Below, piece by piece: positions 8,312 to 17,325 of a DNA stretch of 25,315 bases. This DNA is from Candidatus Acidiferrales bacterium (GTDB lineage: Bacteria; Acidobacteriota; Terriglobia; Acidiferrales; UBA7541), in the NCBI GenBank assembly GCA_955651735.1, contig CATPAM010000569.1:1-25315 (forward strand), read 5' to 3'. Positions within the stretch are counted from its first letter, which is position 1, and each line of letters starts with the position of its first letter. The position numbers were made by a program, and so were the translations under genes. The notes beneath the pieces are model-generated. The model was not told the origin of the DNA. It ran no database searches and saw only the letters and a program-made list of their open reading frames with translations.

Positions 8312-9601
8312 ATGGACCGCAGGCTGCGAAACCGCATCGTGATTTTTCTCGTGTTGGCCGCTGTGGTGGCTATCGTGCTGGTGCGTCTTAGCGGCCGCCA
8401 GCCCATCGCCAAAATCTCCGCGGTCACGCCCGTTCGTGAAAACCTCGTCTCCTCCATCTCCAGCAACGGAAAAGTCGAGCCTATCGCCCCCTTCGTGGTG
8501 CGCGCGCAGCTCAATACCTTCGTGGAAAAAATCAGCGTCGTGGAGGGCCAGGCCGTAAAAAAGGGCCAACTCCTGCTCGAGTTGAACGTAAAGGACGCCG
8601 CCGCCCAGCTCGCCGAGGCGCGCTCCAAGCTCCTCCGTGCCGTCGATGATCTCCGCGCCGCCAAAGCCGGCGGCCGTTCCGACGAAGCCGCTAAGACGGA
8701 AGGCCAGCTAGCCGCCGCCGTGGCGTTGCGTGATCGCCTGCAGCGCAATCATGATTCCCTCGAACGCCTCATCGCTCAGCAAGCCGCCACCAAAGACGAG
8801 CTCGCCGCCAACGATCTGGATCTCGCCAAAGCCATCGCGCAGGTCAAACAGCTCACCGCGGCCAAGCGGGAGTTCGAGCACGACGTGAACCTCAATGCCA
8901 ATCGTGCCACTCTGCAGGTCGAGCAGCTGCGCAGCGAAGTCGCCGCCTTGGAAGAAAAAGTCCGCGATGGCCGTATCGTCGCTCCCGACGCCGGCACTCT
9001 TTATTCTCTGCCCGTCAAAGGGGGTGACTATGTGAAAGTCGGCGACCTGCTGGCCGAAATGGCTGACCTCCACAAGATCCGCGTGCGCGCCTTTATCGAC
9101 GAACCCGAGTTGGGCGGCCTGGAACCTGGCGAGCCCGTGCGCATCACCTGGGACGCGCTCCCCAACCGCAGTTGGATGGGCAAGACCCAAGTCATTCCCA
9201 AGCAAGTGGTGGCGCGCAACGCGCGCAGCGTCGGCGAACTGCTCTGCGAGGTCAACAACGACAAATTGGAGCTGCTGCCCAACATCAACGTCAGCGTGCG
9301 CATCAATTCCCGCGAGCGCATCAACGTCCTCACCGTACCCCGCGGCGCGGTGGAGGCGCAGGGCGGGCAGAGATTCGTCTTTGTGGTCTTGCGCAACGCT
9401 CTGGGCGTGGGGAAAGCGACTCTGGAAAAGCGTGAAATTCACGTAGGCATCGCCGACGCTACCAATTACGAAGTTCTGGGCGGCTTGCAGGAAGGCGAGA
9501 TGGTCGCATTGCCCGGCGATGTGGACCTCAAGGACGGCATGCCCGTAAAAATCGTGAATACCGATGCGCGTTACATTCGTGGCCGAAGTGAATCCGATTA
9601 G
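8312..9601 (+). CDS. Periplasmic membrane-fusion (adaptor) protein, HlyD/MacA type
   Basis: The 429-residue adaptor that would bridge an inner-membrane transporter to a TolC-type channel. Residues 9-26 are a single N-terminal membrane anchor. The first lipoyl half-motif is around 65-93 (VRAQLNTFVEKISVVEGQAV). A long alpha-helical hairpin, rich in A, E, K, L and R, occupies about 95-220. The second lipoyl half follows (RIVAPDAGTLYSL), then beta-barrel and membrane-proximal domains. This is the usual domain order, with a helical hairpin of normal length. AGGA at 8303-8306 precedes the ATG by five bases. It is the first gene of a five-gene run; the downstream permease and outer-membrane channel support a tripartite exporter. 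Confidence 0.9.
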   Translation: MDRRLRNRIVIFLVLAAVVAIVLVRLSGRQPIAKISAVTPVRENLVSSISSNGKVEPIAPFVVRAQLNTFVEKISVVEGQAVKKGQLLLELNVKDAAAQLAEARSKLLRAVDDLRAAKAGGRSDEAAKTEGQLAAAVALRDRLQRNHDSLERLIAQQAATKDELAANDLDLAKAIAQVKQLTAAKREFEHDVNLNANRATLQVEQLRSEVAALEEKVRDGRIVAPDAGTLYSLPVKGGDYVKVGDLLAEMADLHKIRVRAFIDEPELGGLEPGEPVRITWDALPNRSWMGKTQVIPKQVVARNARSVGELLCEVNNDKLELLPNINVSVRINSRERINVLTVPRGAVEAQGGQRFVFVVLRNALGVGKATLEKREIHVGIADATNYEVLGGLQEGEMVALPGDVDLKDGMPVKIVNTDARYIRGRSESD

Positions 9602-10592
9602 AATCGCGCTCCTTGCCGTGCTTCTGCTCCCGGCAGCTTTGCTGAGCCCCCGGGGGGCCGCGGACGGTGTGCGCCACGATGATAACTTCCAGGCCGCCCA
9701 CGAAGCCTACGAAGCCAGCGACTACGCTAAAGCGGCGCGCCTTCTGCAACTAGCCATCGAGCAACATCCGCGCGACGCCGAAATTCATTTGCTGCTGGCC
9801 AAGACCTACTACGAATCCCAGCGTTATGACGCAGCTGTCGCCAGCGCGGAAAAAGCCGTGGCTCTCGATCCCCAAAGTTCGCTGTACCATGAATGGTTGG
9901 GCAAGGTTTACGGCGAAAAAGCCAGCCATGCTTCCATGTTCTCTGCGTTGTCACTCGCCAAAAAGGCTCGCAAGGAATTTGAGAAGGCCGTTGAATTAGA
10001 CGAAAAAAACTTTTCCGCCAACCAGGCGCTCATTGAGTTTGATTGCAGCGCTCCGAGCATTGCCGGCGGTGGGGAAGACAAAGCGCGCCCGGAAATTACC
10101 AAGCTTGCGTCTCTCGATCCCGCCGAGGGCCATTACGCGGCGGGAAATTGCCGGCGTCAAAAAAAGGACTTCAGAGCCGCTGACGCCGAGTTTGCCCAAG
10201 CTCTGGAACTGCATCCCAACTCTATCGAGCTTCTCTACGACATCGGCGACTACGCCATGAAGCAGAGCAAGGCGGAGACGCTTGCGATCGTGGCCGAGCA
10301 AGGCGAAACGATTGCTCCTTCCGATCCGCGCGCGCTGTTCTATCGCGCCGTTTCGTTGATCATCAAAAATGAGCGCCTCGACGATTCCGAGCGCCTTCTG
10401 AATCAATATCTTAAACGCGCGCCCCTGCGCACCGGCTTTCCTCCTCCTTGGCGCGTTCATGAATGGATGGGCCGCCTCTACGAAAACCAGCAAAACTCGC
10501 AAGCCGCCATTCAAGAATACGAAGCGGCCCTGAAGCTGGAGCCCAAAAACAAGAATGTCCGCGAAGCTTTGAAGCGGCTGAAAAAGGGTTGA
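9564..10592 (+). CDS. Secreted or membrane-anchored TPR-repeat protein
   Basis: A 342-residue protein with an N-terminal hydrophobic segment (residues 12-28, probable signal peptide) followed by several tetratricopeptide repeats. These include units around 40-70, 73-107, 190-225 and a C-terminal one at about 300-340 (AIQEYEAALKLEPKNKNVREAL). TPRs are protein-docking scaffolds and no enzymatic motif is present. The ATG at 9564 overlaps the end of the adaptor gene by 38 bp. GTG codons at 9579 and 9588 are alternative starts that would shorten the overlap while keeping the signal segment. Its place between adaptor and permease suggests it helps assemble or regulate the exporter, but this is inference; TPR proteins are common in acidobacterial genomes. 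Confidence 0.82.
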   Translation: MRVTFVAEVNPIRIALLAVLLLPAALLSPRGAADGVRHDDNFQAAHEAYEASDYAKAARLLQLAIEQHPRDAEIHLLLAKTYYESQRYDAAVASAEKAVALDPQSSLYHEWLGKVYGEKASHASMFSALSLAKKARKEFEKAVELDEKNFSANQALIEFDCSAPSIAGGGEDKARPEITKLASLDPAEGHYAAGNCRRQKKDFRAADAEFAQALELHPNSIELLYDIGDYAMKQSKAETLAIVAEQGETIAPSDPRALFYRAVSLIIKNERLDDSERLLNQYLKRAPLRTGFPPPWRVHEWMGRLYENQQNSQAAIQEYEAALKLEPKNKNVREALKRLKKG

Positions 10593-10619
10593 ACATAGAA
10601 TGCACCTGATACTCGCGCC

Positions 10620-11822
10620 ATGATGGACCTGCGGGAGACGTTGTCCGTCGCCGTTGACGCCCTGCGCGGCAACAAGCTGCGCGCCATTCTCACCTCCCTG
10701 GGCGTGATCATCGGCAGCGCCTCCATCGTTCTGGTCGTCACCGTCGCCCTTACCGGCCGCAAGTTCGTGCTCAGCCAGATTGAAGCTACCGGCTCCAACT
10801 TGGTTTGGGTAGAGCTGATTCGAGCTGGGGCCGAAGGGAAGCCGCTGAGTTACGAGCTGACCATTGAGGACATGAACGCGGTGAAGGCCTCCATTCCCGG
10901 TGTGCAAGAAGTCGCCGGAAACCGCGAGCTGCCCATGACCATCGTCGTAGACGGCGTCGAGCGCCCCGTGACCCTCATCGGAGTAACCGAAGGGTTTCAA
11001 GCTATCCGGCGTCTGGTCATCATCCGCGGAAGATATTTCGATTCCGCCGACATGGAGACGCGTAGCAAAGTTTGCCTGATAACCAAGGAGCTTTCCGATC
11101 GCGTGTTCGGCCTGGAAAATCCTGTCGGCGGAACGATCCGCATGGGCGAGCTCACCTTCACCGTTATTGGTGTCTTTCGCGAGCGCGTGACCACGTTCGG
11201 CTTGTCGGATATCCAGCGCGAAACTGTAATCATTCCCTTTCCGCTAATGAAGTATTACACCGGTGTTGACGTCCTGCGCTCTCTCAGCGTGCAAGCCGCG
11301 CATCCGGACGACGTGCCCGGCGTGCAGCGTCAGATGGAACAGCTGTTGCGCAGTCGTCACCCGGCCGAGGCGGAATATGACGTCCAGACGCTCACCGCCA
11401 TCTTGAGTGCCGCGAAAAACATTTCGCTCGCGCTGACCATCGTGCTGCTGGTCGTGGCCTTCATCGCGCTGCTCATCAGCGGCATCGGCATCATGAACAT
11501 CATGTTGGTCACCGTCACCGAGCGCACTCGCGAGATCGGCATTCGCAAGGCCATTGGCGCGGCACACCGCGAAATCCTCTATCAATTCTTGATCGAAGCC
11601 TTTTTAATCAGCGGAGGCGGTGCTGTCGTCGGCATCCTGATCGGCCTCGCCATTCCCGTTTTGGTTCAGCCGCTGCTTCCCGGGAACCTTCGCGTCCCCA
11701 TCTCTCCTCTCAGCGTGCTGATTGCCTTCGGAGTTTCCTGTTCCACCGGACTTTTTTTTGGCTACCTGCCGGCCAACAATGCCGCGCGCTTGCAGCCCAT
11801 TGAATCTCTGCGTTACGAATAA
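10620..11822 (+). CDS. MacB/FtsX-type ABC transporter permease without ATPase domain
   Basis: A 400-residue inner-membrane protein with the MacB topology. It has one helix near residues 22-46, a large periplasmic domain (about 47-265) and three C-terminal helices (about 266-298, 322-350 and 362-384). The FtsX-family motif TERTREIGIRKAIGA lies at 300-314. Classical MacB carries an N-terminal nucleotide-binding domain, which is absent here; the protein starts directly with the membrane region. An ATPase must be supplied in trans, and none of MacB/LolD type is encoded in this window. MacB-type proteins act as mechanotransmitters driving substrates from the periplasm through TolC. ATG codons at 10620 and 10623 are both possible starts; neither has a strong ribosome site. 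The gap to the TPR gene is 27 bp. Confidence 0.9.
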   Translation: MMDLRETLSVAVDALRGNKLRAILTSLGVIIGSASIVLVVTVALTGRKFVLSQIEATGSNLVWVELIRAGAEGKPLSYELTIEDMNAVKASIPGVQEVAGNRELPMTIVVDGVERPVTLIGVTEGFQAIRRLVIIRGRYFDSADMETRSKVCLITKELSDRVFGLENPVGGTIRMGELTFTVIGVFRERVTTFGLSDIQRETVIIPFPLMKYYTGVDVLRSLSVQAAHPDDVPGVQRQMEQLLRSRHPAEAEYDVQTLTAILSAAKNISLALTIVLLVVAFIALLISGIGIMNIMLVTVTERTREIGIRKAIGAAHREILYQFLIEAFLISGGGAVVGILIGLAIPVLVQPLLPGNLRVPISPLSVLIAFGVSCSTGLFFGYLPANNAARLQPIESLRYE

Positions 11823-11902
11823 TTTGGAGTGCGGCGGTCTTGCTTATCCTGAGTCTCGAAGGGCCGCTGCTTTCGAGGCCATAGCACAAAGAGGATGCGC
11901 GC

Positions 11903-13252
11903 ATGAAAAGAAGAACCTTCACCTGCTCGAAACCCAGCTCTGCCCTCAGCGTCGTTTGCGTCGCGCTGCTGTCTTTCGCCTCCTTCACGGCGCGGGCGCA
12001 GGAAGCGCAGCCTATTCCAACCAGCACCTCCGCCATTTCCCTCACCCTGAAGCGTGCCATCGAATTGGCCCTCCAGAACAGCCAGGACATTCAAATCGCG
12101 AAGCTCCACGCCAGCCTCGCGAACCGCTCCGCCTTGATCACGAAAGCGCAGTTCATGCCCAACGTCTACGCCGGTTCCGGCGCGGGCTACACCTTCGGAA
12201 TACCCGAAACTCCCGGCGGACGCGCCCCCGCGCTGTTCAATGTCACCTACACCGAAGAGGTCTTAAACGAGCCGCTGCGCGGACTAGGCAAGGAACAGCA
12301 AGAGCAAGCCAAATCGCAAAAAATTCTTTTGGAGGACGCCAGAAACAGCGTCATCGTGCGCACCGCTTCCACCTATCTCGAGCTTGTCATGGTGCGCCAT
12401 TCGCTCGAGTTGCTGCGCAAGGAGCAGGACAGCGCGGATAAAATCCTGGCCGTTACGCAGCAGCGCGAAAAGGAGAGTTTCGAGCTGCCCGTCGCTGTGA
12501 CCAAGGACCAGCTCACCAAAGCGCGCGTTGTGCAGCGCGTTTTGCAGCTCGAAGGCCGCCAGGACGAACTGGAAGTTGTGCTCCGCGGCCAGACCGGGCT
12601 AGCCGAAAATACTCAGATCGAAATCACGCCCGAGGATCTTCCCGGCATAGCCGAGCAAGAAGGAGCAAATTTGGTGGCCATGGCGCTGCAGGATAATGTC
12701 GCGCTGCGTGTTGCCCAATCCGATGTGCGCGCCAAGGAATTTCGTCTGATCGGCGAAAAACGCGGATATTACCCGACCCTGCAGCTCGTAGCGGTTTATA
12801 GCCGGCTGGCCAACTTCAACAACTATCTGGATTTCTTCAAGAAATTCCAACCCAATAACTTCAATTCCGGTGTGCAGATTCAAGTGCCGATTTTCAGCGC
12901 GCAAACTAGGGCTAATATCGCGCTCGCCCAGGTGAATCTGGACGTAGCCAAGGCGGAGCTGGCGAACAAGAAGACTGAAGTCAGCGCTGCCGTGCGCGTG
13001 AAGACGAGGCGTTTGCGCGAGCGCGACGCCGCAAAGGAGGTGGCCCGCCTGGAGCTGCAGCTCGCGCAGCAAAACCTCACCGTACTGCAATCGCAATACG
13101 CCGAAGGCCGTATCAACTTGCGTGAAGTCGAAAAAGCGCGCCTTGAGGAGAACGACAAATGGATGGCCTATCTCGACTCCAATTTCCTGCGCCAGCAGGC
13201 GCAGCTCGATTTGCTGCAAACTGCCGGGCAGCTTGATAAAGTCTGGCAGTAA
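11903..13252 (+). CDS. TolC-like outer membrane efflux protein
   Basis: The 449-residue outer-membrane channel component of the exporter encoded upstream. It begins with a signal peptide (positive MKRR, hydrophobic stretch to about residue 30, cleavage likely after ARA). Two OEP-type halves follow, each with long amphipathic helices containing the typical ALQNxxDIQIAKL pattern near the start and AQVNLDVAKAELANKKTEV in the second half. The length fits the TolC/OEP family (about 420-490). AGAGGA precedes the ATG by about seven bases. The 80-bp gap after the permease gene is the largest within this run and contains no obvious terminator. Confidence 0.9.
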   Translation: MKRRTFTCSKPSSALSVVCVALLSFASFTARAQEAQPIPTSTSAISLTLKRAIELALQNSQDIQIAKLHASLANRSALITKAQFMPNVYAGSGAGYTFGIPETPGGRAPALFNVTYTEEVLNEPLRGLGKEQQEQAKSQKILLEDARNSVIVRTASTYLELVMVRHSLELLRKEQDSADKILAVTQQREKESFELPVAVTKDQLTKARVVQRVLQLEGRQDELEVVLRGQTGLAENTQIEITPEDLPGIAEQEGANLVAMALQDNVALRVAQSDVRAKEFRLIGEKRGYYPTLQLVAVYSRLANFNNYLDFFKKFQPNNFNSGVQIQVPIFSAQTRANIALAQVNLDVAKAELANKKTEVSAAVRVKTRRLRERDAAKEVARLELQLAQQNLTVLQSQYAEGRINLREVEKARLEENDKWMAYLDSNFLRQQAQLDLLQTAGQLDKVWQ

Positions 13253-13322
13253 GAATCGTGATCCGCGGCTTGCACCTGTGGCCGACGATCTCCTCGCCAA
13301 AATTGGATCGGATTGGTGATCT

Positions 13323-14711
13323 TTGCAGCTTGAACAAAAAAGCCTGAATGCACTTCTGGAAGCCGTCAAGAAATTAGACAATGGCTTCGCTGGCCTTCCC
13401 GAGTTCTCTCCGACCGCTTACGATGAAAGCCGTCTGCTCGACGTCCTCAATGCCACCGCCGAACGCCTGCACGACAACTATCCCTATTTTCACCCTCTCT
13501 ATGCCGGGCAGATGCTGAAGCCGCCGCATCCCGTGGCGCGACTCGCCTATACGCTGGCCATGTGGATTAATCCCAACAATCACGCGCTCGACGGCGGCCG
13601 CGCCACTTCTGCGATGGAAAAAGAGGCTGTCGCGGAAATCGCCTCGATGTTTGGCTGGAAAACTTTTCTCGGGCATCTGTGCGGCGGCGGCACGATGGCC
13701 AACCTCGAAGCCCTCTGGGTCGCGGGGCAGCTGCGACTCGGCAAGAAGATTTTGGCCAGCGCACAAGCGCATTACACGCACCATCGCATCAGCAACGTGC
13801 TGCAGCTCGAGTTTGAATCTGTGCCGGCGGATTCAGAAGCGCGCATGGACATGGACGCGCTGCGAAAACGCGTGGAACGCGGCGACATTGGGACGGTGGT
13901 TGCAACCCTCGGCACGACAGCGACTGGTTCAGTCGATCCGCTGCCCGAGATCCTGGCGCTGCGCGAGAAGCACGGGTTTCGCATTCACGCCGATGCTGCG
14001 TACGGCGGATATTTCGGCCTGGTCGATAATCTTGCGGGGCACGCTCAATCCGCATTCGCCCGCATCGCCGAAGTCGATTCCATCGTCATTGATCCCCACA
14101 AGCACGGCTTGCAACCGTACGGTTGTGGCTGCGTGCTGTTTCGCGATCCGAACGTCGGCAGTTTGTACCAGCACGATTCGCCGTATACCTACTTCAGTTC
14201 GGCCGAATTGCATCTGGGCGAAATCAGCCTGGAATGCTCGCGACCAGGCGCCTCCGCGGCCGCGCTGTGGGCTACGCAGAAATTGTTGCCGCTCGTGAAA
14301 CGCGGCGAATTTGCACAGCGCCTGGAGCGCAGCAGGTCCGCGGCGCTTGCCTGGCACGAAAAAGTCCAAGAAGACGGCCGCTTTGTTGCGGCATTTGCGC
14401 CGGAGTTGGACATCGTGGCCTTCGCTCCTCGCGCCAACAGCGTGAGCGAAATGTCGGCTAAGTCGCGAGCCATCTTCGCCTCCGCCGCCCAGCGCGGCCT
14501 GCACCTCGCCGTCGCTGAGCTCCCCGTCAGCTTCTTCAGTTCGTTGGAGCCTGGTGTTCGCTGCGACCGCGAAACCTTAACCTGCCTTCGCTCCGTCCTC
14601 ATGAAGCCCGAGCATCTCGACTGGATTGATCGCATCTGGCAAATCCTCGCCAGCGCCGCCGAAGCGTCGCAAACCCCAAAATGCGCCTCCCGCTCTAACA
14701 CCCAGCCTTAA
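13323..14711 (+). CDS. PLP-dependent group II amino acid decarboxylase-like protein
   Basis: A 462-residue fold-type I pyridoxal-phosphate enzyme of the glutamate/aromatic amino acid decarboxylase family. Visible landmarks are the cofactor phosphate region GGGTMANLEAL, HADAAYGG with the ring-binding aspartate D224, and the Schiff-base lysine K260 in DPHKHGLQPYG. The catalytic residues are all present, so it should be active, probably releasing CO2 from an amino acid; the substrate cannot be assigned. The chosen start is TTG at 13323. There is no in-frame ATG before residue 77, and the N-terminal residues (LEQKSLNALLEAVKKL) look like true protein. A weak GGTGAT lies just upstream. The start may be slightly different. 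The gene follows the TolC gene by 70 bp, so it could be co-transcribed with the exporter. Confidence 0.85.
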   Translation: MQLEQKSLNALLEAVKKLDNGFAGLPEFSPTAYDESRLLDVLNATAERLHDNYPYFHPLYAGQMLKPPHPVARLAYTLAMWINPNNHALDGGRATSAMEKEAVAEIASMFGWKTFLGHLCGGGTMANLEALWVAGQLRLGKKILASAQAHYTHHRISNVLQLEFESVPADSEARMDMDALRKRVERGDIGTVVATLGTTATGSVDPLPEILALREKHGFRIHADAAYGGYFGLVDNLAGHAQSAFARIAEVDSIVIDPHKHGLQPYGCGCVLFRDPNVGSLYQHDSPYTYFSSAELHLGEISLECSRPGASAAALWATQKLLPLVKRGEFAQRLERSRSAALAWHEKVQEDGRFVAAFAPELDIVAFAPRANSVSEMSAKSRAIFASAAQRGLHLAVAELPVSFFSSLEPGVRCDRETLTCLRSVLMKPEHLDWIDRIWQILASAAEASQTPKCASRSNTQP

Positions 14712-15012
14712 AAACTTTGAGGGCTCAATAATTGTAGGCAAACCACGTCACGCTCGCCGCCACGCTGCCATTAGGTCCGAAAAAAACAACGGCAAACGCG
14801 AAATCCGCCCAAACTGGCATCCCCGTTTAATGCTGTATATCGCCATTCAATGCAGGGGAACACCGTTTAGAGATAAGGTTTGGAGCCATAAAGCCAACTC
14901 CGGTAGACTAGAAGCTGATCTTTGGGGGGCTCCGCGCAGGCAAATCCGTCTTTGGGCACGCCTGCGGCCCGAGGGGCGGCACGATCTTACGAGAAGCAAC
15001 TGAGGGTGAAGA
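14712..15012. other. Intergenic region upstream of the hopanoid operon
   Basis: A 301-bp gene-free stretch, with somewhat lower GC than its flanks in the middle. It separates the decarboxylase from hpnJ and should carry the promoter of the hopanoid/sugar operon. No strong hairpin terminator or operator repeat was seen. Confidence 0.5.
14880..14909 (+). promoter_or_regulatory. Possible sigma-70 promoter for the hpnJ operon
   Basis: TTGGAG at 14880-14885 and TAGACT at 14904-14909 are separated by 18 bases and lie about 100 bases before the hpnJ start codon. The matches to TTGACA and TATAAT are moderate (four of six each). The position is reasonable, but such pairs arise by chance, so this is only a candidate. 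Confidence 0.3.
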
Positions 15013-16515
15013 ATGTCGGATGTGATGAGGACGTTGCTGTTGAATCCGCCGAGCTTTGAGAATTTCGACGGCGGAGCGAGTTCGCGGTGGCCCGCGACCC
15101 GCGAGATTGAATCCTACTGGTATCCCGTCTGGTTGACCTACCCGGCTGGCATGATTCCGGGCAGCCGCCTGCTGGACGCTTCGCCGGCCAAGATCAATTG
15201 GCAGCAGACGGTGGAGATTTGCAAGAACTATGAATTTTTGGTCCTGTTCACCTCGACGGTCGGATTCGAGAGCGACGTCAAGCTCATCCGCAAGATCAAG
15301 GAAGCCAATCCAAGCATGAAGATTGCCTTCGTTGGTCCGCACGGACACATCAAGCCGGACGAGACTTTGAACGCCAGCCAGGACATCGACTTCGTGACAC
15401 GCGGCGAGTTCGATCATTCCGTGGTGGAGTACGCGCACGGCAAGCCGCTCAGCGAGATTCTGAGCGTCAGCTATCGCAAGGACGGCAAGATCGTGCACAA
15501 CGCGGAGCGCCCGCAACTGCACACCGAGGAACTGGACGCGCTGCCGTTCGCAACCGACATTTACAAGCGCGACCTGAAGATCGAAAACTACAACGTGCCG
15601 TTCCTGCTGCACCCGTTCGTCTCGTTCTATACGACCCGCGGCTGCCCGGCGCTGTGCACCTTCTGCATGTGGCCGCAGACCATTTCGGGGCATGCTTGGC
15701 GCACGCGTTCCACGGAAAACGTAGCTCGCGAAGTGAAGCAAGCCATCGAATATTTTCCGCAGATGAAGGAGATTTTCTTCGACGACGATACCTTCAACAT
15801 CCGCAAGGATCGCGTGCTTGATCTGTGTGGCAAGTTCAAGCCGCTGAAGTTCCGCTGGTCGTCAACAGCGCGCGTGCACAGCGATTATGAAACGCTGAAA
15901 GGCATGGCGGACGCGGGCGCGCGGCTCTTTATCGTGGGTTTTGAGTCCGGCGACCCGCAAATCTTGAAGAACATCAAGAAAGGCGCGACGGTGGAGATGG
16001 CGCGCACCTTCATGAAGAATTGCCGCAAGGTCGGCATTCGCGTGCACGGCGACTTCATCATCGGTTTGCCGGGGGAGTCGCGCGAGACGATTCAGAAGAC
16101 CATCGACTTCGCCAAAGAACTCGACTGCGAGACAATTCAGGTTTCGCTGGCGCACGCTATGCCGGGCACGGAGTTGCATGAATCAATGGCCAAGCAGGGT
16201 TTCCTGAAAGTAGAAGCGCTGGCGGATTCCGGCGGGCACCAGTTGCCGCACATCGAATATCCGCATTTGTCCAAGCCGGAAATGATGGGCGGCGTGAACC
16301 GCTTCTACGACGAATATTATTTCCGCCCCAAGGTCGTCTGGCGCATCGTGCGCGAAGCGCTTTGGGACAGCAACGAGCGCAAGCGGCTGTACCACGAAGC
16401 GGTCGATTTCCTGAAGCTCCGCTCGGAGCGCTGGAAGTGGGTGCGCGAAGGTGGCGACATCGATAAGCCGATGATTGCCGTACCGGCGCCGCCGTCCGCT
16501 TCCGGAAACGATTAG
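15013..16515 (+). CDS. hpnJ: Hopanoid biosynthesis radical SAM protein HpnJ
   Basis: A 500-residue B12-binding-type radical SAM enzyme. HpnJ is known to convert bacteriohopanetetrol (BHT) glucosamine to BHT cyclitol ether, a ring contraction of the sugar. The N-terminal start (MRTLLLNPPSFENFDGG) and the following SRWPATREIESYWYP stretch match HpnJ as I know it. Residues 5-150 form the cobalamin-binding-like domain. The [4Fe-4S] cluster motif CPALCTFC gives C211, C215 and C218. Downstream blocks include FFDDDTFN, FESGDPQILKNIKKG and FIIGLPGE. GAGGG at 15002-15006 sits six bases before the ATG. It heads a run of six same-strand genes with glycosyltransferases. The C-terminal ~25 residues look like a poorly conserved tail. 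The substrate in this organism is inferred from the family. Confidence 0.9.
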   Translation: MSDVMRTLLLNPPSFENFDGGASSRWPATREIESYWYPVWLTYPAGMIPGSRLLDASPAKINWQQTVEICKNYEFLVLFTSTVGFESDVKLIRKIKEANPSMKIAFVGPHGHIKPDETLNASQDIDFVTRGEFDHSVVEYAHGKPLSEILSVSYRKDGKIVHNAERPQLHTEELDALPFATDIYKRDLKIENYNVPFLLHPFVSFYTTRGCPALCTFCMWPQTISGHAWRTRSTENVAREVKQAIEYFPQMKEIFFDDDTFNIRKDRVLDLCGKFKPLKFRWSSTARVHSDYETLKGMADAGARLFIVGFESGDPQILKNIKKGATVEMARTFMKNCRKVGIRVHGDFIIGLPGESRETIQKTIDFAKELDCETIQVSLAHAMPGTELHESMAKQGFLKVEALADSGGHQLPHIEYPHLSKPEMMGGVNRFYDEYYFRPKVVWRIVREALWDSNERKRLYHEAVDFLKLRSERWKWVREGGDIDKPMIAVPAPPSASGND

Positions 16516-16525
16516 CTTTCACAAC

Positions 16526-16957
16526 ATGGGACACGAGTTGCGGATCCGGATCAAGACTCTCGTCATGATCCTGGCGATGGTGGTGTGCGCCAATGTCGGC
16601 GATCTGATGCTAAAGCGCGGCATGACGCAAATCGGCGCGGTAGAGATTTCTGTCGCAGGATTGCGCCACGCTTTTCTTTCCACCATCTCGAACGGAACCA
16701 TCTGGATTGGGATCGTGTTCCTGGTTGGATTCATGGCCAGCTACATGACCGTGCTCAGCTGGGCGGATTACAGTTACGTGATGCCAGCGGGCGCTTTTGG
16801 GTATGCGCTGCTGACGTTGCTGGCGGTGGTGTTTTTGCATGAGAATGTTTCGCCGCGGCGCTGGGTCGGCGTCGTGCTGATTTGCGTTGGCGTTTTGCTG
16901 GTGGGGCAGACGCGGCCGCGCACCACGGAAGTTGCGGTGCGAGAGGTGGCGGCATGA
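16526..16957 (+). CDS. Small four-helix SMR/EamA-type transporter, ArnE/ArnF-like (first of pair)
   Basis: A 143-residue integral membrane protein with four predicted helices (about 8-27, 57-77, 85-103 and 112-128) in the small multidrug resistance/EamA layout. It carries the SMR-like segment ANVGDLMLKRGM near helix 1 and the family-typical end of helix 3 into helix 4 (VFLHENVSPRRWVGVVLI). Its size, its paralogous neighbour and the following ArnT-like gene match ArnE/ArnF, the pair that flips undecaprenyl-phosphate-aminoarabinose. The flippase role here is inference. The ATG at 16526 is 11 bases after the hpnJ stop; no clear ribosome site is seen, so a start a few codons later (ATG in LVMILAM) is possible. 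The stop overlaps the next start as ATGA. Confidence 0.8.
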   Translation: MGHELRIRIKTLVMILAMVVCANVGDLMLKRGMTQIGAVEISVAGLRHAFLSTISNGTIWIGIVFLVGFMASYMTVLSWADYSYVMPAGAFGYALLTLLAVVFLHENVSPRRWVGVVLICVGVLLVGQTRPRTTEVAVREVAA

Positions 16958-17325
16958 TACGCGTGGCGCTGCTGCTCGCGGTGCTGATACTGGGGAGCAC
17001 CGGCGGAGAAATTGCAATTACGCACGGAATGAAAGCCACCGGGGAGCCCACGCGCTTGCGTCCACGAGAACTCCTGGCCTTCCTTGGGCGCGCTCTACAG
17101 AACGGATGGTTCTGGGCGGGCGTGCCGCTGATGGCTCTGTCGTTTTATTCCTTGCTGGTGCTGCTTTCCTGGCAACCGATCAGTTTTGTGATTCCGGCCT
17201 CGGCGCTTAGCTATGTGGTGGGCACGCTGGGCGCAAAATATATTTTGCGTGAAGATGTGAGCCCTGCGCGGTGGATTGGCGTCGTGCTGGTGTGCGCGGG
17301 AGTTGCGCTTGTCGCGGCAGGTTGA
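16954..17325 (+). CDS. Small four-helix SMR/EamA-type transporter, ArnE/ArnF-like (second of pair)
   Basis: A 123-residue membrane protein and paralogue of the gene before it. Both share the helix 3-4 block ending in VSPxRWxGVVL and an acidic residue in helix 1 (E19 here). In SMR proteins the helix 1 glutamate binds the substrate or proton. Four helices are visible (about 3-24, 52-72, 76-97 and 106-121). The ATG sits in an ATGA overlap with the preceding stop, and GAGAGGTGG upstream supplies a ribosome site, so the pair is translationally coupled and likely forms a heterodimer, as ArnE and ArnF do. The frame is open further upstream to 16882, but that part overlaps the first gene and lacks protein character. 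Confidence 0.82.
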   Translation: MIRVALLLAVLILGSTGGEIAITHGMKATGEPTRLRPRELLAFLGRALQNGWFWAGVPLMALSFYSLLVLLSWQPISFVIPASALSYVVGTLGAKYILREDVSPARWIGVVLVCAGVALVAAG

